Shown in pieces: positions 1 through 10,620 of a DNA stretch of 64,000 bases (position 1 is the stretch's first letter; every line of letters starts with the position of its first letter). The translations under genes were made by a program, and so were the position numbers. Source of the DNA: Loripinus fragilis (lineage: Eukaryota > Mollusca > Bivalvia > Lucinida > Lucinidae); assembly GCA_964019695.1 (NCBI GenBank), contig OZ026515.1:76189144-76253143 (forward strand). Direction: 5' to 3'. Under the pieces are notes generated by a model. It saw nothing but the letters and a program-made list of their open reading frames with translations, had not been told where the DNA came from and searched no databases.

Positions 1-1021
1 AGTTTACCAAGAAAAAAAACAACAAGTAGTAATCGTTTTTTGGATGATATTTCATGGGAATATGACAACAGCTGCGCTTAGATATGCAGATTTCACTCAA
101 TTTAGGCAGTTACACTAGAAAAAAGCACCTGTCATGGCAAAACTCCAGAACTTTGTTGGATTTGCAGTCCAAACCATGAATTATATCACCAATTGCTTGG
201 CAGAGCCATAAACTGCAATGTTACCGGTGGTTTGTGCGCCAGGTGTCATCACAAATAAAATAAATGCAAGTTTATAAATAAATAATAAAGTCAACAGGTA
301 TAGATTTTTTTACCTTTTACGCCACCACCGGTGCTGAAAAATGCAACCACCGGCTCGTTGTAGCAACCACCGGTGCGTTTACATTGACCAGTGTGTATAA
401 ATGCACATTGCATAAAGATGATATTGCAACATTACGACCAAAGACAGCCAAATCATGCATAGTTGTCTATTTGGTTAGTTGCTTAATGTCCAGGGCTTAA
501 TGCTGTGGACATTGAAGGATGGCTATTTATCCTAATCACAGTTTCCTCCCTTTGCAGCCTTACTTTAAGTATTTGAAAACTATAAGTATCCTCCAGAAAT
601 TGATAACTGTCCTGCTAAAATCAATGATAAGCATCTAGTATGTAAAACAAGGGTTTAATGACCATCTCATTTAAAGGATGATAGTCAAGTTTTGAAATCA
701 AAAACACAAATGCCAAAAGATTTGACTGTACACACAGCCGGTTGTACTTTAATACCAAGGATAACACAAAAAAGAGAAAGTGATTGGCCATTGTGGTCCT
801 TTTGTACTGGATGCAAGTTATAGTGAGACACCACTAGTTTAACACTAAGTAAATAAGTATTAAGAATAAAACAATAATTAAGAATGGACGTAAATACCTT
901 AAAACCGTAAAGATCTATGCTAGTAGGAAAGTAAAATTTAGAATCAATCTTGCTTAAAATTTGGATACCAGTGTATTAAGTTCCTAATATGACCAGGGAG
1001 CTTGTTCCATAAAACACAACC
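1..1021. other. Unassigned intronic DNA
   Basis: No coding region or clear transposon was recognised. The only repeated motif noticed is ACCACCGGT and its complement, at about 222, 324, 346 and 367. The sequence is presumably intron of GTF2H4 upstream of the exon at 8230. A DIRS retrotransposon begins at its right edge. Confidence 0.5.
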
Positions 1022-1088
1022 ATTTCGTCTCTCACATAGCTCCTTATGGTGCCTCACAGAGAGATGCGCAGCATCTCAGCAGAACTCA
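1022..1088 (+). repeat. DIRS left inverted terminal repeat
   Basis: Begins ATTTCGTCTCTCACATAGCT and runs through GAGATGCGCAGCATCTCAGC to AGAACTCA. Its first 40 bases are the exact reverse complement of 7106-7145. The whole is an imperfect reverse complement of 7343-7408. Similarity stops at base 1021, which defines the element edge. Confidence 0.9.
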
Positions 1089-2061
1089 ACAGAGCGAGGC
1101 TGAACAGCAAAAGATTCATCACGTTTTTAGAGACAAAAGTTATAAATTCAAAATTCTACATTTCAATACGTTTATTCGATCTTAAAATTAATATAGTAAA
1201 GAGACATAAAGGAGTTATCAATTCGTAAGTACTTTAAAATGCTTGTCATACTTGATTACCTTCTATTTTAGAAATAATTAATTTTCTCCAGAGCGATGGC
1301 GTAACCGGCCTCAGTAAAAATCAAATTCCAACTTCCAGTTTTCGACTATTTACATTGTCGAGTTCAGTTCCCTTGAAGATTCGATGGTTGATCGTTTCTT
1401 GTACTCGTCTGTACGAGTTTATTTTATCCCGACAACAGGATTTGAAGGGAAATCCGTGGAAGTTGGTCTCTCGCAACGAGCATACGGTTGCATCCGCCAT
1501 GTTTGTTGTGTTTTAGCGGAGGTCGAACATTCGCGACAACGCATTTCGACCTAGCTTTTGTGTAGATTGGTGAACATCTAACCTCACAAATTATTTGTAA
1601 ATTTAGACACCATGTTGGTGTTCGTAGTGCACAATGCACTAATTTGGTCTCTCAACGCAAATCGTTGTAGTGTCAAAACATTTCATTCAGCAAGTTTACT
1701 ATGGGGAAGTAGTCCCGGTATGTTGTCTGGTGTATCAATACGCCTATACTTGCTTGATGACGTCGAACATTCGCGACAACGCATTTTGACCCACCAGATA
1801 GTTTAACTGATCGACACAAAATTCAATTTATGACTCGAAATCGATTTTAGAATGCACAAAGCATTTACCCAAACAATTAATTGCACAGTTTGTTCATGCG
1901 AAATAAAACTTTGCTGGCTTACTGCAAATCATGTGTTCACTGCGCAGCATTGTCTGCGCAGGACATATTTCTCAGACTCGGGTCAAAGTTCACATGAATG
2001 CCAGGAATATGCGTGGAAGCCTGGGAAAAAATAGTCCTAATTATTTTCGATGTAACATCGG
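1089..2061 (+). promoter_or_regulatory. DIRS 5' leader with internal 29-bp duplication
   Basis: About 1 kb between the left ITR and gag with no convincing ORF. A 29-base segment (GTCGAACATTCGCGACAACG then CATTTCGAC) at 1522-1550 recurs with one change at 1762-1790. It is preceded in both cases by a GGTCTCTC-containing stretch. Placement suggests promoter or leader function; that is inference only. Confidence 0.45.
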
Positions 2062-3315
2062 TTGGGACTTAAGTTTGGATGTTTTAAGTCCAAAATAAAT
2101 AAATATCATAACAAAATTGATTGTGGTGCTTTAGTTTACCGAATTTCGGTTCTCATCACTAATCAAAGCTTCTCCTTGTTTTCAGAAGCTGCAATGGATT
2201 TGGCAAGCAGCCAGGGCGCCCACGAGGACGACCACGAGGTGCGATCTGTGCATGCGCGAGAATCTGACAGTAGTGGAGGCGCCGAGGGGGAGAAAGGCAA
2301 CCAGGATAAAGTGGATGCTGTAGTTGCAAAGTTAGCCAACCAAGTCGTGAACAGATTATCTTCACAAACTGACAACTTCTCCCAAACAGCCAAAAACATT
2401 CAGACCCTGGCAGAAGCGGTTAAATCTTTCAGAGAAGACATGAAATCTCTGAAGAGAAAAACAACTGAGGAGCAGGAAGAAGTCCCCCCCATCAAAAAGA
2501 AATCCAACTTACAAGAAAGGAAGGTAGAGACACCTGAAAATAGTCCCAGACCAGGAACATCAGCGGAGGCCTTATCTGATACGGATGACTCCGAAGATGA
2601 GTTGGACAGGTTCCTGGAACCAAAAGAGAGTATAGGGGCAGATAACCCCTATGCAGAGTTAGAAGACTTTTACCAGGTTGAAGATGAAACTGGTAAAGAG
2701 GTGGGGGAGCATATTGCAGGGATATGCAATAGAGTGCTAAGAAGCAGCAAGTCAAAAAAGGAGGAGGAGAAGGTTCAGAAGATAATTCAACAACATCTCA
2801 GACTGAAGAATATTGAAAACCTTCAAGTACCGAAGGTGGACAGCCAGCTGTGGCTACAGCTCAATAGAGATGTAAAACGAGTGGATTACATCCAACAACA
2901 GGCGGTAGCCGCATATGGTCAAGCTATGGTGCCACTTATCAAAGTGATGGAAGCGGCCGAAAAGCAGGACAAAACGGTCAACACACCTTCGTTGGTATCA
3001 GATGCATTCAAAATTCTCTCCTGGAACATCAAACAAACAAACCTGAAACGTCTAGATAGGATTCAGAAAGAACTTCAGCCAAAATACAGGACACTTTGTC
3101 AAGATGGACCTTCAGCAACAAATCTGCTAGGAGACAATTTCCAGGAGGGAACCAAGAAACTCGACACAGCGAAGGGAAACCTGACGGTCAACACCAATTA
3201 TTTTTTTAGAAGAAGGGGAGCGGACGGAAGCCAGACCGGAATCGCTCAACACAAAATCAAAGAAACCAATGGTACAGCCACAAACACAGCCAAAAAGGAC
3301 CAAAATTCAACATGA
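2062..3315 (+). CDS. DIRS gag-like ORF1 (417 aa)
   Basis: Open frame upstream of, and overlapping by 47 bp, the pol frame, as in DIRS elements. The ATG at 2062 gives 417 residues. A later in-frame ATG at 2194 (MDLASSQG) follows a ttttcag-like acceptor and may be the true start. The protein is highly charged: an acidic and Ser-rich N-terminal third, a predicted helical or coiled segment around residues 80-130, a Lys cluster (PPIKKK), then acidic stretches (SDTDDSEDELD). No CCHC knuckle is present, which is normal for DIRS gag. Assignment rests on position and overlap, because DIRS gag is poorly conserved. Presumed role is a nucleocapsid-like RNA-binding protein. Confidence 0.75.
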   Translation: MGLKFGCFKSKINKYHNKIDCGALVYRISVLITNQSFSLFSEAAMDLASSQGAHEDDHEVRSVHARESDSSGGAEGEKGNQDKVDAVVAKLANQVVNRLSSQTDNFSQTAKNIQTLAEAVKSFREDMKSLKRKTTEEQEEVPPIKKKSNLQERKVETPENSPRPGTSAEALSDTDDSEDELDRFLEPKESIGADNPYAELEDFYQVEDETGKEVGEHIAGICNRVLRSSKSKKEEEKVQKIIQQHLRLKNIENLQVPKVDSQLWLQLNRDVKRVDYIQQQAVAAYGQAMVPLIKVMEAAEKQDKTVNTPSLVSDAFKILSWNIKQTNLKRLDRIQKELQPKYRTLCQDGPSATNLLGDNFQEGTKKLDTAKGNLTVNTNYFFRRRGADGSQTGIAQHKIKETNGTATNTAKKDQNST

Positions 3316-5542
3316 CCAAGAACCAAAACAACTTCAGGGCCCAACAAAGCACTTTCAGGAAGAAGAATCCTCAATCTTTCAGGAAATAAACCTCGTAGGT
3401 AGCAATAATACTTTTGACCCACTGAAATTTCCAAAATTGAACATCAAATCAGACAAAAATTCAGAAGTGTATAAAGCATTTAATCTTGAAAACAAACCAG
3501 ACAACTTTGTGGCAGGGAAGACTAGATTTTTTAGTATCAATTGGTTTAATATTACTCAAAATAAATTCATCAGGGATACTATTTGTGGTTACAAACTTGA
3601 AATGGATGAAATACCTATTCAAAAATCAATTCCCAAACCACTTACTTTCAATTCAGAGGAACAAATTAAAATTGATCAAGAAATCAGTAGATTTTTACAA
3701 TGTAAAATCATTGAGAAAGCTAATGATACAAAAGAGGGAGAAGACCTTTCAAACATATTTTTTAGGCCCAAAAAAGATGGAAAAATTAGAATAATTCTTA
3801 ATTTGAAAAACCTCAACAAAACTTACTTAGAAAAAATTCATTTTAAAATGGAGACTCTTCAATCAGCAATAGATGCGATGAGACCAAACTGTTTCTTTGG
3901 GTCGGTTGACTTAGCCGAGGCCTTTTATTCAATTCCAATTAGGTACGAAGATAGGAAATATTTTAGATTCCTTCATAATAATCAAAAATACCAATTCACA
4001 GCGCTTATCATGGGTTTGACCCACTCTCCGCGGGTTTTCACTAAAATATTAAAACCAGTATTTGCTAATTTAAGATCAAAAGGACACATCAGCTCGGCAT
4101 ACATAGATGACTCATGCTTGCAAGGATCAACATATTCAAAATGCAAAGAGAACATCAAAGATACAGCTACTCTCATGGATTCACTGGGTTTGACAGTCCA
4201 ATCGGAGAAATCTGTGTTCGAACCCACTCAGCAAATCATTTTTCTAGGGTTCTTGCTATGTTCAATAACAATGACTGTCAGACTTCCACCAGACAGGTGT
4301 CAAGAAATTATAAACTTATGTCAGACCATTATCAAAGAGAAGAGAATAACAATCAGAAAGTTTTCTAAATTAATTGGGAAATAAGTGGCTACTCAACAAG
4401 GGGTGGAATTTGCTCCACTCTTCTACAAACCACTGGAGAAAGTCAAAGAACATGAACTTAAGAAACATCACGGGAACTACAATAGTTTCATGAATATCCC
4501 AGCTCAAATCATACCTACAATTCAGTGGTGGATAGACAATGTTTCTTCCAGTTAAAAATACATTTCACATGGGGCTCCTAAATTAATTCTTTATTCTGAT
4601 GCCTCATGTAAAGGCTGGGGAGCATACAATGAAACAAACAACATCAGGACAGGCGGAAATTAGTCAGTAGCAGAGCAAGAAGCACACATTAACATTCTAG
4701 AACTTAAGGCTTATGAATTGTGTTTACACACATTTTGTAAGAACAGTAATAACATTCATGTACGAATATACATGGACAATACTACAAGCTGTGCGTACAT
4801 CAACAAATTTGGAGGTCGTACATCTGAATTGGACACCATTGCAAGAACAATTTGGAGTTGGTGTATAGAAAGACACATTTACCTTACTGCGGCACATGTG
4901 CCAGGAAAAGACAACTGTGAGGCAGATGCCGAATCAAGGGTAGTAGAAAATAATGATACGGAGTGGTCTTTGAATTCAGAAACTTTCGAGGCAATTTATT
5001 CAACCTTCCCAAAGTTAACAGTGGACCTCTTCGCATCTAGGCTCAATAACAAGCTCAAAAAGTATGCATCACGCAGGCCAGATCCAAATGCCTTCGCGAT
5101 TGACGCCTTTTCTCTCACATGGAATAATGACTATTATTTCATTTTTCCTCCTTTCAGCTTGCTTCCTCGGATCTTGCAGAAAATCGAAGAAGACGAAACC
5201 TCGGCTGTCCTGATAGCACCTCTGTGGCCCACCCAAAGCTGGTGGCCCAGTCTGCTTCAACTGGTGGTGGGACAATGTTTTCAATTGCCAACAACAGCAA
5301 AAATTCTACATTTGCCCCACAAGCCGGGACATCAACATCCAATGAAAAAACTGAGACTGGGATGTTTTCCGTTATCAGGACAACCCTTAAGGTTAAAGGA
5401 GTTCCAAAGCAAGCAAGGAATCTTATTCTCAAATCATGGAGGTCATCTACCAAAAAACAATACAATTGTTACCTCTCAAAATGGTTCACTTTCTGTGGGA
5501 AAACAATTAACCCTATTCAACCCTCGATCAATGAGGTCCTAA
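3269..5542 (+). pseudogene. DIRS RT-RNase H polyprotein with three stops
   Basis: Single frame read through three in-frame stops: TAA 4382-4384, TAA 4553-4555 and TAG 4661-4663. The TAG falls where DIRS proteins usually have Trp. The reverse transcriptase has SVDLAEAF with the catalytic Asp at residue 214 and YIDD at residues 278-281. RNase H follows: YSDAS (Asp codon 4598-4600), MDNTT, and HVPGKDNCEAD. The C-terminal part (VDLFASRLNN, RRPDPNAFAIDAF, FPPFSLL, PLWPTQSWWP) is the conserved DIRS segment; some annotators liken it to a DAM-type methyltransferase, which I cannot confirm. The start ATG at 3269 overlaps gag. The recombinase frame starts inside its 3' end (5224). Not functional as written. 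Confidence 0.9.
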
Positions 5543-6988
5543 AGTTTCTTTCAAATCTTTATGTCAAAGGATTACAAAACAGGTCTCTGGGCACAGCTAG
5601 GTCTGCAATAAGCACCTTTCTCAAAATTTGCAGTAATATTGATATTAATAGTCATGAAGAAATTACAAGATTCATGAAAGGTGTATTTGTTGAAAGACCG
5701 GCTTTGCCCAGATACACTACAACATGGTCAGTTGATGCTGTATTGAAATTCCTAAGTACAAAACCAGCAGAATCTCTGCTTCAACTGTCATCGAAACTTA
5801 GTGTATTGTTTCTGTTACTGTCAGCTCAACGGTGCCAAACTTTACATCTAATTGAACTAGCAGACATTAAGATTACGGAGGAAAATGTTTATATAGCCCC
5901 GAATCATATTTTAAAACAATCAAGACCAGGGAAACATTTAGACATAATAGAATTTAAGAAATACCCAAAAGACAAGCAATTGTGTATTGTGGACACACTG
6001 TCCAGGTATATTGACAGAACAAAAGGATTAAGAGCTACTGATAAACTTTTAATTAGTACAATCAAAGTAAGTAATGGTGCAAAGATCAGGAATCGATACA
6101 ATCAAGTACCACACCTGACCCAGGATACCAATGGGAAAGTGACAAACTCACAGAAGACACCACAAACGAGAGCCAAGAGGTCAGCCCTTTCCCAGCAGGT
6201 GACCAAAAAGCACATATAAACAGACGCGCACAAAACATAGCAAACACAAGACAGAACAAAAACATAAAAGATCCACAAAAGAAGTACCGCCTTGGAACGG
6301 TCAGTAAAATATTTTACTGGAGGGCTTAAACCGGTTTAACGGCGCCAACCTCACCCTTAATTCAGATGTGGATCAAGACACAGATATTTGGTTTGCATGA
6401 AAGACCCCTAACTTATCAATGTATCATCTCCTAAAACATATAAATCAAGATATAACAAGGAGATAAAGCAAGGATAAGGACTCAACAGTAAATTAAACTG
6501 AATACCAGAGCAAAAGAAATCCAACAGGTAAACCCCGGTGGGCCCGACAAGCCAAAGCATCAGGCCCCTACCATCTCATCAATAGATAAGTCTTTAAGTC
6601 AGAACCATCATAGAGTCTGAAGTCCGACCCACCGGCGTGCAATTAAAGAGGAAAGCAAAGTTGCCAACCGTGATTGGGTTGACTACCAAGCATGCAGTCT
6701 GTTGCAAAACATTAATGTTATAAACCTCATGGACCCGTATCCAAACAAACAGTATCTCGTTGGGTGAAATTACTTCTACAACAAGCGGGCATAGATCTAT
6801 CATTTAAGGCCCACAGCACGAGGGCGGCAGCCGCCTCGAAAGCAAAACTTGCGGGCGTTCCACTGGAAACCATTATGAAGACTGCAGGGTGGTCCAGTAA
6901 GTCAGTGTTCACACAATTTTACAATAAACCTATAAGGCACCAAACAAAAACTCTACAAGATGGTGTTTTAGGTTCTGATGTATCATAA
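5224..6988 (+). pseudogene. DIRS tyrosine recombinase, split by insertion
   Basis: Tyrosine recombinase, the integrase of DIRS elements. Part 1 (5224-6066, frame 1) holds the SAM-like core-binding region (STKKQYNCYLSKW, then GLQNRSLGTARSAISTF) and the first catalytic Arg in SAQRCQTL (R203). Part 2 (6725-6988, frame 2) holds PHGPVSKQTVSRW, the H-x-x-R box in FKAHSTRAA (His codon 6812-6814, Arg 6821-6823), GWSSKS and the nucleophile Tyr in FTQFYNKP (codon 6920-6922). Removing 6067-6724 joins LLISTIK to PHGPV in frame, so the break is a clean 658-bp insertion. The ORF otherwise continues as meaningless residues to 6219. Overlaps the pol 3' end by 319 bp. Confidence 0.88.
6067..6724. mobile_element. 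658-bp insertion inside the DIRS recombinase
   Basis: Defined by the interrupted recombinase frame. AAA occurs at both edges (6064-6066 and 6722-6724), allowing a 3-bp duplication. It contains palindromes GTAAAATATTTTAC (about 6303) and TTAAACCGGTTTAA (about 6328). The left edge, AAA|GTAAGT, is a perfect splice-donor consensus, but the right edge lacks AG, so a simple intron is not supported. Family not recognised; no coding potential seen. Confidence 0.7.
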
Positions 6989-7105
6989 TGGTCCAATGAG
7001 GCGCCCAGGAAATATGCATTCAGGCATGTAAATATAAAACTAAATAAATCATGAGTTTAATTTGTATGTCTGTATTATTTATGACGTATCATGCATCTCT
7101 GAAAT

Positions 7106-7228
7106 CTCTGTGAGGCACCATAAGGAGCTATGTGAGAGACGAAATTGGAAAATTAAACGAGACTTACCGAAGGGAAGTTGAAGTTTAGTTGAAATTTCGT
7201 CTATCACAAGCTCCTTAGGGTGTCTCAC
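7106..7228 (+). repeat. DIRS internal complementary region (ICR)
   Basis: Composite complementary to both ends of the element. Bases 7106-7145 are the exact reverse complement of the left terminus 1022-1061. Bases 7143-7228 are the reverse complement (one mismatch) of the right terminus 7374-7459. This is the DIRS ICR, thought to template circle formation during replication. Confidence 0.9.
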
Positions 7229-7342
7229 ACCCACCCACCCTAAACCCAATATTTTTTGTGCATTATCCTACATAAATTGGATCAAGATTTTGTTTCTGGG
7301 TATGGCAAGAAACAACGTCTTGATCCGGTCTCTGAAGACTGA

Positions 7343-7459
7343 TGAGTTCTGCTGAGATGCTGCGCATCTCTCTGTGAGATACCCTAAGGAGCTTGTGATA
7401 GACGAAATTTCAACTAAACTTCAACTTCCCTTCGGTAAGTCTCGTTTAATTTTCCAATT
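7343..7459 (-). repeat. DIRS right ITR and right extension
   Basis: 7343-7408 is the inverted counterpart of the left ITR (TGAGTTCTGCTGAGATGCTG onward, ending GACGAAAT). 7409-7459 is an extension found only here and, inverted, in the ICR. Together with the ICR it makes an 86-bp-arm hairpin with a 145-bp loop (7229-7373). Confidence 0.88.
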
Positions 7460-8229
7460 ATATCCAAAGGATTTCTTTCCTAAACTTTTTACTGTTGGAA
7501 TAGAAAAACAACCAGTTTCCCTAAATCTAGCTCCTAATCTGGAGATTGACCCGACTTGACCTTAAAAACAGCGACCAACTCAAGTTGTTGGTTATTAATA
7601 AGCACGACAAGGATATTTCAATATTTAGCAAAACCATTTAAATGAGTGAATTAATGAATCAATTTCTCAATGAGGCCAGATTTTTTTTATTTGTTGATTT
7701 ACAGGAAATTTCTTTCAGATTTAGGCTAAAAGAGCTCTGAAAATGACCAGCTAACAAGCTTTTTTCTTCTTTTAATATCTCCAGGAAAAAAATAGTAAAA
7801 CTTATTAGTAAGGTAAACCAAAAGTCTGTATTAAATCTTTATATATTTCATCTTTTTCCTAAAAATCTGGACAGGACAATCATTTTTAACAGTGTCACTC
7901 TCAAAAATACACAGACAGAACCTCAATAATATATTATTTTTTCAAAGAAACTAATACTATTTAAAATTATAATTTTAGAATTTTTTTCTTTCTACTTTAC
8001 GGAAAATTACAGTAGGAGGGTTCGTAAATCAACTAATAAAAAAGTTCTGGCCTTAATCAAGCAGTTGAAATACACCTCATAAGCAATGAATGAAAAGAAA
8101 ACATGAATGAAAAAAACTGTGTATTAGCACATGCTTTCTGAGCCTAGGGCTAAGGCTGCTCGCAAGATTAGTGCCAAAATCTTATTTTTTGTGCTGACTT
8201 ATGTAATATAAACTTTTTGTTTCATGTAG
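7460..8229. other. Intron between DIRS element and exon
   Basis: AT-rich sequence with long T runs; no repeat, gene or RNA recognised. It ends with the splice acceptor of the p52 exon at 8230. Confidence 0.6.
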
Positions 8230-8335
8230 GGATGATGGAGAACCTTGTATCACACCGAGCGGCTTCCAGTTTCTTCTAATGGATACCACATCCCAAGTTT
8301 GGTACTTTATGTTGCAGTATTTAGAGACGGTTGAG
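8230..8335 (+). CDS. GTF2H4: GTF2H4 (TFIIH p52) internal exon
   Basis: Internal exon of the p52 subunit of TFIIH, the nuclear transcription and nucleotide-excision-repair complex in which p52 anchors and stimulates the XPB ATPase. The first base completes a codon begun upstream, then 35 codons follow, starting DDGEPCIT and including GFQFLLMD, WYFMLQYLE and ending TVE. The order and spacing match the animal p52 segment CIT..GFQFLL.D....WYFMLQYL (recalled from the family, not searched). It is bounded by an acceptor (tttcatgtag at 8220-8229) and a gtaca donor at 8336, ending in phase 0, which fits the next exon. Upstream p52 exons are not visible in this window. The exon is too short and open-ended for ORF finders, but the splice signals and the continuation at 24169 make it convincing. 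Confidence 0.93.
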
Positions 8336-8551
8336 GTACACTTTTGATTTAGTCTGTTTATTATATAATCAACTACAAGGAATGAAAAAGAAACAATATT
8401 CTATGCAAGTTAGTTAATTTTTTGTGTTTGTAAAGCAAAATAGAATGAGCACACATGTTTGAAGCAGTTTATTTTTATCCCCTGACCTGACGAGACTGAG
8501 TGATATAGTGATCAGCCAAGTGTCTGTCCATCTCTAGACAAAAGCGTGTTA

Positions 8552-8987
8552 CAGGGTTCCCACAAGCTCTGGAAATCATGGAAAAACCTGGAAAATCACT
8601 AAAAAAAGTTCCATGCATGGAAAAATCATGGAATTTGAAAAAATTCTGAATAATCATGGAAAAATCATGGAATATCGTGAAATAATTTGATGAAACCACC
8701 AGATGCCAGAAAACTAGCTGTCGGACACATGTGTTCGACAGCTAGTTTTCTGGCTACTGGTGGTTACAAGTTTTTATTATTTCATTATTTTATTATTTAT
8801 ATGTATGCATGGTCTACAAGCATGCTGTTGTTTCTGCATTCCGCATTTATTCTCAGCGTGGTGAAGATGCTGCTAAAACGAGAGGTTGGAGGCAGTGCAG
8901 TAAATAGTCATGGAAATTACATTGCTGATCATGGAAAATCATGGAAAAATCATGGAATTGTGTTTTTGAATTTCTGTGGGAACCCTG
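8552..8987. mobile_element. hAT-like MITE, 436 bp
   Basis: Exact 13-bp terminal inverted repeats CAGGGTTCCCACA (8552-8564) and TGTGGGAACCCTG (8975-8987). Flanked by a direct repeat GTGTTA (8546-8551 and 8988-8993). Removing the element restores the family D sequence gacaaaagcgtgtta|gctccata, which fits the intact copy near 56760. Interior rich in AATCATGGAAA iterations and a long palindrome (8695-8764). Confidence 0.82.
8695..8764. repeat. Near-perfect palindrome, 34-bp arms
   Basis: Arms 8695-8728 and 8731-8764 fold around a central AT. The core is CAGAAAACTAGCTGTCGGAC against its complement, with about three mismatches. It lies inside the hAT-like MITE and may be a small foldback element inserted there. 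Confidence 0.8.
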
Positions 8988-9957
8988 GTGTTAGCTCCAT
9001 AGCTTTGATACCCTTTAAGATATTTTGATAATATCCTGTAGGCGTATATGTCAGATCAAGACGGTATGTCACGTATAAGAACGGTTGCTCTCCCTTGTAA
9101 CCTTTTGGAGTTATCTCTCTTAAAATAATTTTAAAGACTCCATAACTTTTATACCATTCGAAATATTTTTGTAATATTTGGAAGGCATATATATCAGGTC
9201 AAGACAATGTACCATTTTTAAGAATGGTTACTCTACCATGCTTCTTGTTAAAGTTATTTCCCTTGAATGAGCTATAATGTAGGGAACCTTGTGCCCTCAA
9301 TGGCTCCCATCCCCTTTGAGATATTTTGATAACACTTACTATAGTCCTGCCGCAATAATAAGAAACGCGAAAATCTGGAATATTATTTTATTACTTGCAT
9401 TTTTCCTAACATTAAGCTCAAATCTGGATTTAGAATATCCTGCAGTGTCAGAAGAAAATTGTTTGAAGAGTCTACGACCACTGCCCTGACCCCTAATCAT
9501 TTGGGAATTTCGACATTTTTAGGCGTTCTGAAAAGCGGGAGGAATTTAAACGGTGTAACAGCCATGTTACGGCCTATATATCTGTACTTAAATTTCTACA
9601 GGTTAGTGTCAAAAGCATCACACAATTTAAAATCGTAATTGCTTTGTACATGACAGTTTTTAAGCACTGTCATTCAGTTGATAGTATCGATTCAATCAGC
9701 GTAGACACAGATCCAACTGATCCAATACGATCAGTTTGATCCTGATAAATACTGTTCGCAAATACTGTTTGTAAGGACATTTTCTACTAAAACAGCGTGA
9801 TGTGGTTAATATGGACAGTTTTATAAAACAACTTCTACAGTGGTAAACGGCCTAAACATTATCAACTACATATGTAATTTTATAGTCAACCATTCATTTT
9901 CTGTAATTAGTTAATTTGAGCTGTTTACATATATTCTTTCAATGGTAACTCTCAAGT

Positions 9958-10216
9958 CAGGGATAATCTTGGACAAAAATGATGATGGGCCCTTAAAATG
10001 GGCAAATGGCCCATATCCCATTCAAATACATGCAAATTACATAATTTTAACGAGCCTTTTGAAATTTCTATGGGCCCTTTGCAAAATTTGATGGGCCCAA
10101 GAATCCTTTATATCTATATTAGAGCATAATTGACATGAGATTTGAATAGCTTATATATTGAGCCCAGCTAAAAATAAAATCCATTTTGGATTAGACCTAT
10201 CCCAGGATTATCCCTG
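9958..10216. mobile_element. Small hAT-like MITE, 259 bp
   Basis: Termini CAGGGATAATC and GATTATCCCTG are exact inverted repeats (11 bp). CAAGT is found on both flanks, offset by one base. The interior repeats GGGCCC motifs. Non-coding. Confidence 0.6.
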
Positions 10217-10374
10217 CCAAGTGTCAAATAAGTGGATTATAAAATGCTCAGTTTAGTTTAAACGTATTTATTGCCAATACAAAGCAAGGGGTCGGGCCAC
10301 AAGTTTTTCCAACATTAGTTACGGCCCTTCCCCTACAGTATACATACAAAGCATTACATAGACAATGGCGAACA

Positions 10375-10620
10375 TATTTGAGCCGGGACATGAGATTTCC
10401 AACAATCAGGTATGTGCGACCAGCAAAGGCTCAGACCAGCCTGCGCATACACGCAGTCTGATCAGAGCCTTTGCTAGTCGCTTGATTGCTCCATGACTGC
10501 CGAGCCACCGACCGAATTTCATTTGAAGTTTCAAAGTTCAACAGAAGGCCGCACAGGCTCATCTGAGTCTACACTTCTCAAAGTGCCACATTGTTGGAAA
10601 TCCTGTGTCGCGGCTCATTT
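10375..10620. mobile_element. Palindromic MITE (ATTTGAGCCG family)
   Basis: Left end ATTTGAGCCGGGACATGAG, right end the near-complement of AAATGAGCCGCGACACAGGA. Each arm continues into TTTCCAAC / GTTGGAAA. The centre has a second inverted pair around CCAGCCTGCGCATACACGCAG. Related CCTGCGCATCCGC motifs recur near 32250, 32490 and 32810. Non-coding. Confidence 0.6.

Larger units (their letters stand above)
1022..7459 (+). mobile_element. DIRS-like tyrosine-recombinase retrotransposon, decayed
   Basis: Complete structural unit of a DIRS-type retrotransposon, which integrates with a tyrosine recombinase instead of a DDE integrase. Order on +: left inverted terminal repeat (1022-1088), about 1 kb leader, gag-like ORF, RT/RNase H ORF, overlapping recombinase, internal complementary region (7106-7228), right ITR (7343-7408) with an extension to 7459. 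No target-site duplication is evident, as expected for DIRS. The copy is dead: three stops interrupt pol and a 658-bp insertion splits the recombinase, yet the terminal geometry is almost perfect. It lies in sense orientation within a GTF2H4 intron. Confidence 0.92.

Noticed and set aside
6067..6750. Spliceosomal intron in the DIRS recombinase
   Set aside because: The donor is perfect but no AG lies at the required frame-restoring acceptor position; acceptors at 6688 or 6750 break the frame.
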